From Alphaproteobacteria bacterium (GTDB lineage Bacteria > Pseudomonadota > Alphaproteobacteria > Caulobacterales > Maricaulaceae), in assembly GCA_016124665.1 (NCBI GenBank), contig WGNH01000003.1, forward strand, positions 62,001 to 126,000: a stretch of 64,000 bases of DNA. Reading direction: 5' to 3'. The notes beneath the pieces were generated by a model that saw only the letters and a list, made by a program, of their open reading frames with translations, was not told the DNA's origin and searched no databases. Made by a program: the position numbers and the translations under genes. Positions 38,671 to 48,493 of this stretch are shown here, in pieces. The stretch's first letter is position 1, and each line of letters begins with the position of its first letter.

Positions 38671-40699
38671 CGGTCCAGATGCGCCGGCCACGCCGGGCCT
38701 CGACCTGCGATTCGCGGATAATGCGGCCATCCTGCAGCCACAGGGCGATGGAGCCACCGTCCTGCAGCTCGCCCAGATCCACCAGCCGGGCTTCACAGGC
38801 GGCCCGCTCGACGGGTGAGGCAAAGGCTTTCAGCACAACAATATCGGAGACAGCGCAGTCTTCGCCAAGCGTTTCCCCGCTTTCGCTAGCTGTGATGGCA
38901 AGACCCTGCGCCCGGCCCGCGCAGCCGCGCGGATCACATTCTATCCCGTCCCGGCCCGGGCGGACCGGCTCTCCCGCCTGTTCGAGAAACACCGATGTTG
39001 CAAAGCGGGCCCGCCGCCGGTCTGTACTGGCCCAGCCTGCGCCCGCCTCCCCCTCGAACCGCGCCAGAACCACGCCTTCCTCGCTGATAAAGGCGTCAGG
39101 GGGCTCATGGACAAACCAGGCCGCATAGGCCGCGATCATTGCCACAGCGCCGATACGCCGGGCCAGACCGGAGGCAGCGACCAGCAGCACAAATCCGAAG
39201 GCATAGAGGGCCAGCACGGCCCCCGGTGCCGAGGCGGCTGGTGCAAGAGAGCCCGGCCAGGACGCCACGCCGTCCGCGATCCACACCACCCAGATCAGGC
39301 CGCGGCTCATCACCGCGAGCGCGGGACCGTCCAGTCCGAAAGGGGCGAGTGCCAGTGCCAGAGCACCTGCGGGCATCACCACGAGCGAGAAGACCGGCAT
39401 GGCGGCCAGATTTGCGGCCAGCCCGTAGACGGCAATGCGGTTGAAATGAAAGGCGGCATAGGCCGCCGTCGCACTGCCGGCTACGAGTGATGAAATGGAC
39501 AAGGTTCCCCAGAAGCCGACAAAACGGTCAATCGTGCCCTTCTGCCGAACATGGGTTTCGCGCCGCCGCCACAGATCAAACGCCGCGACCAGAGCCGAGG
39601 CGGCGGCAAATGACATCTGGAACCCCGGTGCCAGAATGCTTTGCGGCTGAAGGATCAGGATGATGGTTGCGGCCAGAGCGATGGATTGCAGGGAAATCGC
39701 CCGGCGTTTCAGCAGCACACCCAGCAGGACCACCGAGACCATGACGAAAGCGCGCTGGGTCGAGACCGACGCGCCGGACAGGATCAGGTAAAGCAGTGCA
39801 CCGGTCAGCGCGATGAGCGCTGCGGGAATCCGCGGATCATATTTCCGGGCGAAGGCGGGAATCGCGGCCCCCATGGCCCGCGCCACGAAAAACAGTCCCC
39901 CCGCAAACAGGCTCATATGCAGGCCGGAGATTGCGAGTATATGGCCGAGCCCGGCCACGCGCAGGGCTTCCGCCTGGTCCGGCGGGATGCCGGACCGGTC
40001 CCCGGTGATCAGGGCGGCAGCAATGCCCGATGTCTCCGGCGCGGCCCGTTCGCGGATATGTTCGGCCATCTGCCAGCGCCATCGGGCGAGCAAGCGGCGC
40101 CACCGGTCCCCGCTCACCTCCGCCGTCGCGAGCGGGGCAATGGCATAGCCGGTGCCACCCAGACCGGAGAACCAGGCGGCAAAGGCCGGATCATACCCGC
40201 CCGGAACCGCCGGCCGCCGCGGCGGTGTCAGCACGACTCGTGCAGACACGCCCTCGCCCGGCCCGAATTCGCCACGGCGGGCATAGAAGCGGATGCGCTC
40301 CGGCGGCCGGTCCATACCGTCCAGCGAAGCGACCCGCAGTATGATCCGCTCCCGGCCATTTCTGTTCTGGACGGCCTCTATCCAGCCCTCCACAGATCGC
40401 GCCCGGCCGGAGTCCTCAACGAAGACCGTGTCTTGTGAAAGTGTGTGGTGCTGCGTGCGCGAGAAGCCGAAGGCGGCAAAGGCCGCCAGCATCAGGATCG
40501 ACCACAGGAGAGGCCGCGCCGGTGCTGCCTTCCAGCAGGCCAGCACGGCCAGCAGCCCGGCGATGGTCAGCACGCCGGTCAGCGCGGGCGGCGGTTCTGC
40601 CTGCAGGCTGTAATAGACAATCGATCCCGCTCCCAGGGCGACGGGCGCCCAGATGGCCATGCGGACCGGTCTGGCCAGATCCATGTAGCCGGCCACCAT
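38651..40699 (-). CDS. ComEC/Rec2-family membrane protein
   Basis: Polytopic inner-membrane protein related to the ComEC DNA-uptake channel. The competence domain is marked by [29 protein letters not shown] and SLFAGGL, followed by many hydrophobic helices; an N-terminal OB-like region ([13 protein letters not shown]) precedes it. The C-terminal part is short, and a full metallo-beta-lactamase domain with HxHxDH is not visible. The start is uncertain: ATG at 40699 (682 residues) preferred, GTG at 40798 possible. Divergent from gltX. Confidence 0.85.
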   Translation of the reverse strand: MVAGYMDLARPVRMAIWAPVALGAGSIVYYSLQAEPPPALTGVLTIAGLLAVLACWKAAPARPLLWSILMLAAFAAFGFSRTQHHTLSQDTVFVEDSGRARSVEGWIEAVQNRNGRERIILRVASLDGMDRPPERIRFYARRGEFGPGEGVSARVVLTPPRRPAVPGGYDPAFAAWFSGLGGTGYAIAPLATAEVSGDRWRRLLARWRWQMAEHIRERAAPETSGIAAALITGDRSGIPPDQAEALRVAGLGHILAISGLHMSLFAGGLFFVARAMGAAIPAFARKYDPRIPAALIALTGALLYLILSGASVSTQRAFVMVSVVLLGVLLKRRAISLQSIALAATIILILQPQSILAPGFQMSFAAASALVAAFDLWRRRETHVRQKGTIDRFVGFWGTLSISSLVAGSATAAYAAFHFNRIAVYGLAANLAAMPVFSLVVMPAGALALALAPFGLDGPALAVMSRGLIWVVWIADGVASWPGSLAPAASAPGAVLALYAFGFVLLVAASGLARRIGAVAMIAAYAAWFVHEPPDAFISEEGVVLARFEGEAGAGWASTDRRRARFATSVFLEQAGEPVRPGRDGIECDPRGCAGRAQGLAITASESGETLGEDCAVSDIVVLKAFASPVERAACEARLVDLGELQDGGSIALWLQDGRIIRESQVEARRGRRIWTVSGSGG

Positions 40700-40822
40700 T
40701 GTCCACCGGCTTGACCCTGATGCCGGGCCAGGTTTCAGATATGCTGTATCCGTCTGGCGCAATCGGCTGTTCCATCCCCCTGTCCGCCATGCTACCACGC
40801 GCTCATCTTTTCGCAGTGCAAC

Positions 40823-42256
40823 ATGGTTTCGCGAGTGCAAAACACGACACACCCTATCGTTACACGCTTTGCGCCCTCTCCGACAGGCTATCTCCATATC
40901 GGCGGGGCGCGGACAGCGCTCTTCAACTGGCTTCTGGCGCGGGGCGCGGGCGGAAAATTCCTTCTGCGCATTGAGGATACGGACCGCCAGCGGTCAACCG
41001 AAGAGGCCACCCGCGCCATTCTGGATGGCCTGAGCTGGCTGGGTCTGGACTGGGATGGCGAACCCGTTTCACAGAATGCCAATGCGCGGCGTCATGCCGA
41101 AGTGGTGGACGAGCTGCTGGCAAAAGGCCGCGCTTTCCGCTGCTACATGACCGAGGAAGACGCCGCGGCGGAGCGTCAGATGGCGTTTTCGGAAGGGCGC
41201 GCCCTGCGCAGTCCCTGGCGGGACCGCCCGGGTTCAGAAACGCCTGCGGACACACCGTTTACCGTGCGCTTCCGCGCCGGTGATGACGACATCATTGTCG
41301 AGGACGCTGTCCAGGGTGATGTGCGCTGGAAAGGCAAGGAATTCGACGATCTGGTCCTGCTGCGCAGCGATGGCACGCCGACCTATAATCTGGCGGTTGT
41401 CGCGGATGATCATGATATGGGCATCACACATATTGTGCGCGGCGATGATCATCTCGTGAATGCCGCCCGTCAGGCCCAGATCTATGACGCCCTTGGATGG
41501 CAGCGTCCGGTGTTCGCGCACGTGCCGCTGATCCATGGCCCCGATGGCAAGAAGCTGTCCAAGCGTCATGGCGCGCTCGGCATCGAAGCCTATCGCGATC
41601 TCGGCTATCTGCCTGAAGGTCTGCGCAATTATCTCCTGCGGCTGGGATGGTCGCATGGCGACCAGGAATATTTCACCGATGCCGAAGCGCAGGCCGTTTT
41701 CAGTCTTTCAGGCCTGAACAAGGCGCCGGGCCGGCTGGATTTCGACAAGATGGCCAGCGTCAATGCGCATCACATGAAGCTGGCAGACAATGCCCGCCTG
41801 CTGGAACTGGTCTCGCCCTGGTGCGAAAAGCTGGCAGAGGGCCTCGATACGGACTCCACAGCCTTCCGCGCGCGCCTGCTGGCGGCGATGGATGTGCTCA
41901 AGACACGGGCCTCGACCCTCGCCGAACTGGCCGAACAGGCCTATTTCCTGTTCCGGCCGGTTCCGATCGTGCTGGAAGGCAAGGCGGCCAAACCCCTGAA
42001 TGGGGATGCGCCGGAGCTTCTGGCGCGGTTATTGCCGCGTCTGGAGGCCCTGCCACACTGGGCTTCTGCCCCACTACATGCCGAGCTGGAGGCTTTTACA
42101 GAGGCCGAGAGTATCGGATTTGGAAAAATCGGGGCGCCCCTGCGGGCGGCCCTCACCGGCGGCGCACCTGCGCCGGACCTGTCCCTGGTCATGGAATGGC
42201 TGGGACGCGATGAGGTCTTGCGCCGCATGGCGGATCAAATCAAAACGGGCGTATAG
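40823..42256 (+). CDS. gltX: Glutamyl-tRNA synthetase
   Basis: Class I aminoacyl-tRNA synthetase that charges tRNA with glutamate. [19 protein letters not shown] holds the HIGH-type motif and [10 protein letters not shown] the KMSKS-type motif (near residue 243). 477 residues. Alphaproteobacteria often have two copies, one of which also charges tRNA-Gln; which one this is cannot be told from the sequence alone. It is 26 bases before gltA. Confidence 0.97.
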   Translation: MVSRVQNTTHPIVTRFAPSPTGYLHIGGARTALFNWLLARGAGGKFLLRIEDTDRQRSTEEATRAILDGLSWLGLDWDGEPVSQNANARRHAEVVDELLAKGRAFRCYMTEEDAAAERQMAFSEGRALRSPWRDRPGSETPADTPFTVRFRAGDDDIIVEDAVQGDVRWKGKEFDDLVLLRSDGTPTYNLAVVADDHDMGITHIVRGDDHLVNAARQAQIYDALGWQRPVFAHVPLIHGPDGKKLSKRHGALGIEAYRDLGYLPEGLRNYLLRLGWSHGDQEYFTDAEAQAVFSLSGLNKAPGRLDFDKMASVNAHHMKLADNARLLELVSPWCEKLAEGLDTDSTAFRARLLAAMDVLKTRASTLAELAEQAYFLFRPVPIVLEGKAAKPLNGDAPELLARLLPRLEALPHWASAPLHAELEAFTEAESIGFGKIGAPLRAALTGGAPAPDLSLVMEWLGRDEVLRRMADQIKTGV

Positions 42257-42282
42257 ACCCGAGGAAGACGAGAAGGAAGACC

Positions 42283-43590
42283 ATGATGGAAACCAAGGCT
42301 CAACCCAATGGCACGGCCACGCTCACAATCGATGGTCAAACCTATGAGTTTCCGGTTCTGAAAGGCACGATCGGCCCGGATGTGGTCGATATCCGCACGC
42401 TTTACAGCAAGGCTGGCGTCTTTACCTATGATCCGGGTTTTACCTCGACCGGGTCCTGCGAAAGCCACATCACCTATATTGATGGCGATGAAGGCACACT
42501 GCTTTATCGCGGCTATCCGATCGACCAGCTGGCCGAACAATCGAGCTTCATAGAGGTCTGCTATCTGCTGCTGCATGGCGAACTGCCGAACCCGCAGGAG
42601 CTTGAAAATTTCGACATGACGATCCGGCGGCACACCATGCTGCATGATCAGTTCGATCAGTTCTTCCGCGGTTTCCGCCGCGATGCGCACCCGATGGCGG
42701 TCATGGTTGGCACGGTCGGGGCCTTGTCAGCCTTCTATCACGACTCGACCGACATCAATGACCCGCAGGCCCGTGTGATCGCCAGCCATCGCATGATCGC
42801 CAAAATGCCCACGATTGCGGCGCGCGCCTACAAATACTCCATTGGCCAGCCTTTCATCAGCCCGCGCAATGATCTCGATTTTGCCGGTAATTTCCTGCGC
42901 ATGTGCTTTGCGGTTCCGGCCGAGGTTTTCGAGCTGAACAGGACGCTCGCCAAGGCCATGGACAAGATTTTCATCCTGCATGCCGATCACGAGCAGAATG
43001 CCTCGACCTCGACCGTCCGCCTGGCGGGCTCCTCGGGCGCCAACCCGTTTGCCTGTATTGCCTCCGGCATTGCCAGCCTGTGGGGTCCGGCACATGGCGG
43101 TGCCAATGAAGCAGCGCTCAACATGCTGGAGGAGATCGGTACGGTCGACAAGATTCCGGAATTCATTGCCCGCGCGAAGGACAAGAATGATCCGTTCCGC
43201 CTGATGGGCTTTGGTCACCGGGTTTACAAGAATTATGATCCGCGCGCGAAAGTGATGCGTGACACCTGCCATGAAGTACTGGACGTGATGGGTGTCCGCG
43301 ACGAGCCTCTGCTGCAGGTCGCTCTGGAGCTAGAGAAAATCGCGCTCGAGGATCCCTATTTCGTCGAGAAGAAGCTCTATCCGAATATCGACTTCTATTC
43401 CGGGATCACCCTGCGTGCGATGGGCTTCCCGACCTCGATGTTCACGGTTCTTTTCGCCCTGGCCCGGACGGTGGGCTGGATCGCGCAATGGACCGAGATG
43501 CTGGAAGATCCGGTCCAGAAAATCGGCCGCCCGCGCCAGCTTTTTGCCGGTGCGACAGAGCGCACCTATGTGCCGATCGCCAAGCGCTAG
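42283..43590 (+). CDS. gltA: Citrate synthase
   Basis: First enzyme of the TCA cycle, joining acetyl-CoA from PDH to oxaloacetate. Type II (hexameric) citrate synthase of 435 residues; the active-site regions [12 protein letters not shown] (His), [14 protein letters not shown] (His/Arg) and the C-terminal Asp region are in order. AAGGA lies 5 bases before the ATG. Its stop codon overlaps the convergent lpxB stop by 4 bases. Confidence 0.98.
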   Translation: MMETKAQPNGTATLTIDGQTYEFPVLKGTIGPDVVDIRTLYSKAGVFTYDPGFTSTGSCESHITYIDGDEGTLLYRGYPIDQLAEQSSFIEVCYLLLHGELPNPQELENFDMTIRRHTMLHDQFDQFFRGFRRDAHPMAVMVGTVGALSAFYHDSTDINDPQARVIASHRMIAKMPTIAARAYKYSIGQPFISPRNDLDFAGNFLRMCFAVPAEVFELNRTLAKAMDKIFILHADHEQNASTSTVRLAGSSGANPFACIASGIASLWGPAHGGANEAALNMLEEIGTVDKIPEFIARAKDKNDPFRLMGFGHRVYKNYDPRAKVMRDTCHEVLDVMGVRDEPLLQVALELEKIALEDPYFVEKKLYPNIDFYSGITLRAMGFPTSMFTVLFALARTVGWIAQWTEMLEDPVQKIGRPRQLFAGATERTYVPIAKR

Positions 43591-44762
43591 CCGGTGGACT
43601 TGCGGGCTGTGATCAGACCGGTCACGGCCCTGGCCGCCCGGGCGCTGGACTGACCATCGCCTTTCATGGTCAGGGCGGCGGTCTGCAAGGCCGGCCCGCG
43701 GGAATGCCCGCTTCTGACTTCGGACAATAAGGCTGTGACGGATTCCGCGAGGACATCACCCTTCGCGCCAGTCTGCGCATGTTCGATGATCAGCTCTTCA
43801 TCGGCGGCGATATTGACGAGGCTGAAATACTTCGCCTTGAACAGAATGAAGCGATAGATGAACCAGCTCAGCCAGCCGAGCTTGTAGGTCGCCACGGTCG
43901 GCACCCCCGCGAGAGCGAGTTCGGTCGTGGCTGTGCCCGAAACGGCGAGTGCCACGGTCATGGCCGAAGTGGCATCGCGCTTTTCATCTTCACCCAGCAG
44001 GTGGATGTGCGGAAGACGCGGATCGCCCGCAATATCTGCGGCGATCCCTTCGGCAATCGCCGGAGCCAGTGGCGAAACGAAGACCGCATCTGGTTCGACT
44101 TCCGCCAGCAGGGCGATGGCGTCCCGGAGCACCGGTCCGATACGGCGGCGTTCACTCTGACGGCTGCCGAAAAGCACGCCGATGACCGGCGCGCCCGGCG
44201 CAATGCCATGACGGTCCCGGAAGGCCAGGCCGTCCCCGGTGACCGGCCGTTCCAGCGCCGGATTGCCAACAAATGTCGTGGGCAGGCCGGCCGCTTCGAA
44301 CATCGGGGCGTCAAAAGCGTGGATGGTCAGCAGATGATCAACCGAATGCGCGAGCACCCTGGCGCGCCCGGGACGGGCTGCCCATATCTGCGGGCCGACA
44401 TATTTGATCAGCAAAGGCGGATTTTCCCGCTTCTGAAGGCGCTGCGCGACGCGGATCATGAATCCCCATGAATCGATCAGCACCACGGCATCGGCACCGA
44501 AATCCATGGCCGCTTCAACGGTTTCATTTACCCGTTTCAGAATGGTCCCGTATGATTTCAGGCCATCCAGGAGGCCGAGAATGGCCAGTTCAGATATGTC
44601 GATGGCGCTTTTCAGGCCAAGCGCTTCCATCTTCTCGCCGCCGACACCGGCGATTTCGACTCCTTCGCCATGATCGGAGCGCAGGGCTGTCATCAGGTCC
44701 GCCCCGAGCGCATCACCCGAAGGTTCCACCGCGACAAGGAATATGCGCTTCGGGTTATTCAT
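43587..44762 (-). CDS. lpxB: Lipid-A-disaccharide synthase
   Basis: Glycosyltransferase that joins UDP-diacylglucosamine and lipid X in lipid A synthesis, at the inner face of the inner membrane. N-terminal [15 protein letters not shown] and later [24 protein letters not shown] and [10 protein letters not shown] are characteristic. 391 residues. Overlaps lpxI by 8 bases (ATGAATAA). Last gene of the long envelope run. Confidence 0.97.
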   Translation of the reverse strand: MNNPKRIFLVAVEPSGDALGADLMTALRSDHGEGVEIAGVGGEKMEALGLKSAIDISELAILGLLDGLKSYGTILKRVNETVEAAMDFGADAVVLIDSWGFMIRVAQRLQKRENPPLLIKYVGPQIWAARPGRARVLAHSVDHLLTIHAFDAPMFEAAGLPTTFVGNPALERPVTGDGLAFRDRHGIAPGAPVIGVLFGSRQSERRRIGPVLRDAIALLAEVEPDAVFVSPLAPAIAEGIAADIAGDPRLPHIHLLGEDEKRDATSAMTVALAVSGTATTELALAGVPTVATYKLGWLSWFIYRFILFKAKYFSLVNIAADEELIIEHAQTGAKGDVLAESVTALLSEVRSGHSRGPALQTAALTMKGDGQSSARAARAVTGLITARKSTG

Positions 44763-45618
44763 CGGCCCGGGCGGCATAGATGAAAATGCCGGCCTCATCT
44801 GCTGCGGCAATGGTTTCATCCCGCCGCGGTATCAGAGCATTGCCCGCCTGTATGGCGATGCCCGCCAGACCGGCTCGGCTGACGCCCTCAACAGTCCGGA
44901 GGCCGATTGTGGGCAGGTCGATCCGGCGTTCCTGCTGCGGTTTCGGTGTTTTTGCCAGCACTCCGGCACGTACACCCGGCCGCCCGCGAATGTCATCCGG
45001 CAATTCGGCAATGCGGGCGAGCATGGAATCCGTGCCTTCCTGGGCTTCGACTGCCAGTACAAGCCCGTTGACCACGATCGCGCCCTGCCCGATATCATGC
45101 GCCCCAATGGCGCGCGCAATCTGCAGCGCCTTTCTGACATCCGTCATGGCGGCCGCATCCGGCTCGATGGCCCCCAGAATCCCGGCCTGCGGCACCAGGC
45201 TGCTCAATGCCTGATCCGCACCGATCGCGCGCAGGCCCCTGTGTTCAAAGGAATCGATAATAACCCGCATGAGCGCGTCATCGCCATAACGTGCAGCCTG
45301 GGTGATTTTTGGCAGGAGCGCCATGGCGGCGGTGTCCAGACCCATCAAGGACTTGAAATCCGGGCGGGTGATGCGGCCGATAAAGCAGACGGCATCACAG
45401 CCCGCTTCGTGCATGGCTTTCTGCATGCCCCCGATTTTCGTCACGGGGAAGGCTGCCCGGTCGTATGGGGTATAATCCTGATCGGCAAAGCCCGTCACTT
45501 CGACAATGAAGGGTTTGCGCCCTGCGCTGGCCTCGCCCTGGGCGATCAGAAGCGGCACTTCACCGCCGCCGGCGATAATAGCCAGCCGTGACCATCCCGT
45601 ATCCGGCGTGTCAGTCAT
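44755..45618 (-). CDS. lpxI: UDP-2,3-diacylglucosamine diphosphatase LpxI
   Basis: Makes lipid X for LpxB; it replaces LpxH in most alphaproteobacteria. N-terminal LAIIAGGGEVPLLIAQ, then FIGRITRPDF and, in the C-terminal half, GAIEPDAAAMTDVRKAL and RAGLAGIAIQAGNALI, match LpxI/DUF1009. 287 residues from the ATG at 45618, which overlaps the lpxA stop by 8 bases. Confidence 0.96.
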   Translation of the reverse strand: MTDTPDTGWSRLAIIAGGGEVPLLIAQGEASAGRKPFIVEVTGFADQDYTPYDRAAFPVTKIGGMQKAMHEAGCDAVCFIGRITRPDFKSLMGLDTAAMALLPKITQAARYGDDALMRVIIDSFEHRGLRAIGADQALSSLVPQAGILGAIEPDAAAMTDVRKALQIARAIGAHDIGQGAIVVNGLVLAVEAQEGTDSMLARIAELPDDIRGRPGVRAGVLAKTPKPQQERRIDLPTIGLRTVEGVSRAGLAGIAIQAGNALIPRRDETIAAADEAGIFIYAARADE

Positions 45619-46402
45619 GCGGCATGCAGATCGAGCGCTTGGGCTCGGCACGAATGAATTCCACGATTTCCATGACCGCCGGATTATTCACATAAAGCCC
45701 GGCGACATCTTCCAGCCGTTCGCTGAACGAGCCTTCTTCCGCGAACAACAGGCGATAGGCGGTCCGCAATTCCTTGATCGCTTCGCGCGAATGCCCGCGG
45801 CGTTTGAGTCCCACAAGGTTGAGGCCTTCGAGATGGGCATAATTGCCGCCTGCTGCGCCGTAGGGAATGACATCCTTGGTAAGGAGCGACATCGCATTCA
45901 CGAAAGCCTGCCGTCCGATCCGGCAGAACTGGACGACGCCTGTATAGCCTCCGAGGATGACCTGATCCTCGACAACCGAATACCCGCCCAGCACAGCATG
46001 GTTGGACAGAACGACCTTGTTACCGACAACACAATCATGCGCGACATGGGTTCCGACCATGAAGAAGCCGTCATCGCCAATAACGGTTTCCTTGCGTCCC
46101 ACACCCGTGCCCGGATGCATGGTGACATATTCCCGGATCGTGTTGCGTTCCCCGATCCTGAGCCAGGTTTCCTCCCCCTTGTACTTGAAGTCCTGAGGCG
46201 GGTGGCCGAGCGAGGCATGCGGATAGATGACGCACTCCGCCCCGATCTTTGTATAGCCGGATATTGTAACGTGAGAGATCAGGCGGACACCGGCACCCAG
46301 CTCGACATCGCCGTCGACGATGCAGAAGGGACCGATTTCGACGCCCTCACCCAGCTTTGCCGTATCGGATACAATGGCGCTCGGGTGAATGTTTGCGCTC
46401 AT
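45611..46402 (-). CDS. lpxA: UDP-N-acetylglucosamine acyltransferase
   Basis: First step of lipid A synthesis. Left-handed beta-helix of hexapeptide repeats (IHPSAIVSDTAKLGEGVEIG, then IREYVTMHPGT and VAHDCVVGNKVVLSNHA with the catalytic His) and an alpha-helical C-terminus. 263 residues. Overlaps fabZ by 4 bases. Confidence 0.97.
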   Translation of the reverse strand: MSANIHPSAIVSDTAKLGEGVEIGPFCIVDGDVELGAGVRLISHVTISGYTKIGAECVIYPHASLGHPPQDFKYKGEETWLRIGERNTIREYVTMHPGTGVGRKETVIGDDGFFMVGTHVAHDCVVGNKVVLSNHAVLGGYSVVEDQVILGGYTGVVQFCRIGRQAFVNAMSLLTKDVIPYGAAGGNYAHLEGLNLVGLKRRGHSREAIKELRTAYRLLFAEEGSFSERLEDVAGLYVNNPAVMEIVEFIRAEPKRSICMPHD

Positions 46403-46854
46403 AGGACCCCCACCCCTTTTGCCGAAAAATCGAATTCGGTGACGCGATGCTCCCCGATAAAGGCCTGTCCGCTGAACTTGAAAAGGTCTCCGCGCATATG
46501 TGTGACCCGCACCGGCATGCGCAGAACATCGCCCGGCTTGACCGGCCGGCGGAAGCGGACCTTGTCGACGCCCATGAAGTAGATCGCGGTTTTCGAGACA
46601 TCGGCATCCAGTGTCTTTGACATCAACAAGGCCCCGGCCTGCGCGACAGCTTCAATGATCAGGACACCCGGCATCACCGGATTGCCCGGGAAATGCCCCG
46701 GAAAAAATGGCTCGTTTGCCGTGACATTCTTGATCCCGACGATGGAGTCGCCTTCGCGGTAGTCTTCGGCCCGGTCCAGCAGCAGGAACGGGTAGCGATG
46801 CGGCAACCGCTCCAGAATTTCCTGGATTCCGATGGATGTGCCTGACTCCGTCAT
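46399..46854 (-). CDS. fabZ: 3-hydroxyacyl-ACP dehydratase FabZ
   Basis: Hot-dog fold enzyme of fatty acid elongation that competes with LpxA for hydroxyacyl-ACP. LPHRYPFLLLDR and the catalytic segment GHFPGNPVMPGVLIIEAVAQ are visible. 151 residues. Two bases separate it from lpxD and its stop overlaps lpxA. Confidence 0.97.
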   Translation of the reverse strand: MTESGTSIGIQEILERLPHRYPFLLLDRAEDYREGDSIVGIKNVTANEPFFPGHFPGNPVMPGVLIIEAVAQAGALLMSKTLDADVSKTAIYFMGVDKVRFRRPVKPGDVLRMPVRVTHMRGDLFKFSGQAFIGEHRVTEFDFSAKGVGVL

Positions 46855-46856
46855 GC

Positions 46857-47864
46857 CTATCTCCGTGCCTTCTTGCCCTGAGCGCCCTTGATGCCGGACA
46901 ATTTGCGCAACTGTGTCAATTGCTTCAGGAAATTCCGGGCCGGCATGGCTGGGCTCCCGCCCCAGCGCTCACCATCGGGGATGTCATACATGGCAGCTGT
47001 ATCCGCAAGCAGAATGACATCATCGCCAATGGTGATGTTGTCCGTCGTCGCGCAGCGCCCGGCGAACAGGCAATTCCGGCCGATCCTGGTGCTGCCGGAT
47101 ATACCCGCAAAGGCCGCCATGACCGTGCCGCTGCCAATCTGCACATTGTGGGCGATCTGACAGAAATTATCGATCTGGCAATTATCGCCAATGCTGGTGT
47201 CGTCAAACAGGCCGCGATCGATGGAGCAGGACGCGCCGATCGAGACATCCGAACCGATTATCGCCCGGCCGAAATGCGGCACCTTGATGCGCTGGTCTGC
47301 CCCCAACACGACTGCAAAGCCCGACTTTCCGATCACCGTGCAGGACCCGATTTCGGTCCGGTCCCCAATGGTGGCACAGGAAACCACAGCGTTGGCGCGG
47401 ATGATGGCCGCCTCGCCGATTTCCACGCCCGGGCCGATGACCGCATTCGGCTCGATGACGGCATGTGCACCGACTATTGCTCCGGCGCTGATGAAAGCCC
47501 CGGGAAAAATACGCGCTGTGGAGTGAATATCCGCCTCTCCGGCGGTCAGCTCTTTCAATCTGTAAATCGCGCCGGCGGACCGCGCAAAAGCCGCGCGGGG
47601 ATTGCCGGACACACCCACGATAGCGCCGGCCGCGCGTAGCTCTCCGGCCAGATCAGGCTTCGTGAAGACAATAGCACCTGCAACCGGGTGGCTCACCTTG
47701 CGCTCGGCATAGCTGAGATGCCCGGATTGCATGGCTTCCACGGGGGCCACGCCGGTTGCCGAAACGCCATCGGGCGCAAGCTCTTCAAAGCTCGCGCCCG
47801 ACAGTGTTTCCAGTTCCCGGATGGAAAGCGGGCGGGCCGACTCGTAGAAACGTGGATCGGCCAC
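46857..47864 (-). CDS. lpxD: UDP-3-O-(3-hydroxyacyl)glucosamine N-acyltransferase
   Basis: Third enzyme of lipid A synthesis. N-terminal uridine-binding domain (DPRFYESARPLSIRELE), then a hexapeptide-repeat helix with the catalytic His in NFCQIAHNVQIGSGT, and a C-terminal helix. I set the start at the GTG giving VADPRFYE (335 residues), because AAGGAG lies 8 bases before it and LpxD proteins normally begin there; longer readings run into skp. Confidence 0.95.
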   Translation of the reverse strand: MADPRFYESARPLSIRELETLSGASFEELAPDGVSATGVAPVEAMQSGHLSYAERKVSHPVAGAIVFTKPDLAGELRAAGAIVGVSGNPRAAFARSAGAIYRLKELTAGEADIHSTARIFPGAFISAGAIVGAHAVIEPNAVIGPGVEIGEAAIIRANAVVSCATIGDRTEIGSCTVIGKSGFAVVLGADQRIKVPHFGRAIIGSDVSIGASCSIDRGLFDDTSIGDNCQIDNFCQIAHNVQIGSGTVMAAFAGISGSTRIGRNCLFAGRCATTDNITIGDDVILLADTAAMYDIPDGERWGGSPAMPARNFLKQLTQLRKLSGIKGAQGKKARR

Positions 47865-47883
47865 GGACGCCACTCCTTCCGTG

Positions 47884-48492
47884 TTACTGCTGCGGCTGTT
47901 GCGGTTGTTGCCCGCCACCCTGCGGAAGACGGACACGGTTGACCGGAACGGTCGGCAAACGCGTATTCAGGCTCTCGATCACCTCGGCGCTCGCATCGAC
48001 ACTCTGGCCGGCATAAACCAGCGAACCACGATCAATGACAATGTCGGCATTGCGGGCGGTAACCACTTCCTGCAACACCGCCTGCAGGGCCTCCAGGACC
48101 GGCCGCATGGCAGCGCGTTCGGTAGCCACGAGCTCGTTGGAGTAACGCTGGCGCATGGCTTCGAATTCCTGCGCCTGCTGGCTGACGGTCTGAATGCGCT
48201 GGATCAGATCCGGGCGCTGCTGGATGCCTTCTTCCGTGATTCCGGCGGTTTCGGCATTCAGACGTTCGGCTTCCTCGTCGATCGGGGCCCGCGCTGCGCG
48301 CAATTCGCTGTCCATTTCCTCTGAAATTGCCTGCAGGCGGGAGGCGATGTGCTGTCCGACGGCACTTTCACGAAGGATCTGATCCTCGTTGATGACAAGA
48401 ATGGTCTGTTGCGCCATCGCCGGAGCGCTGACCGCCATGAGCGTGACAGCAGCTGCGATGATCGCAAGCGGATTAAGGTGGGAAGGTTTCAT
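47884..48492 (-). CDS. skp: Skp/OmpH-family periplasmic chaperone
   Basis: Periplasmic chaperone that carries unfolded outer-membrane proteins to the BAM complex. Signal peptide at residues 1-27, then a mostly helical Skp body with a long coiled coil (about residues 50-135), and a Gln/Pro-rich C-terminal tail. 202 residues. One base lies between the bamA stop and its ATG, the standard bamA-skp-lpxD order. Confidence 0.92.
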   Translation of the reverse strand: MKPSHLNPLAIIAAAVTLMAVSAPAMAQQTILVINEDQILRESAVGQHIASRLQAISEEMDSELRAARAPIDEEAERLNAETAGITEEGIQQRPDLIQRIQTVSQQAQEFEAMRQRYSNELVATERAAMRPVLEALQAVLQEVVTARNADIVIDRGSLVYAGQSVDASAEVIESLNTRLPTVPVNRVRLPQGGGQQPQQPQQ

Positions 48493-48493
48493 T

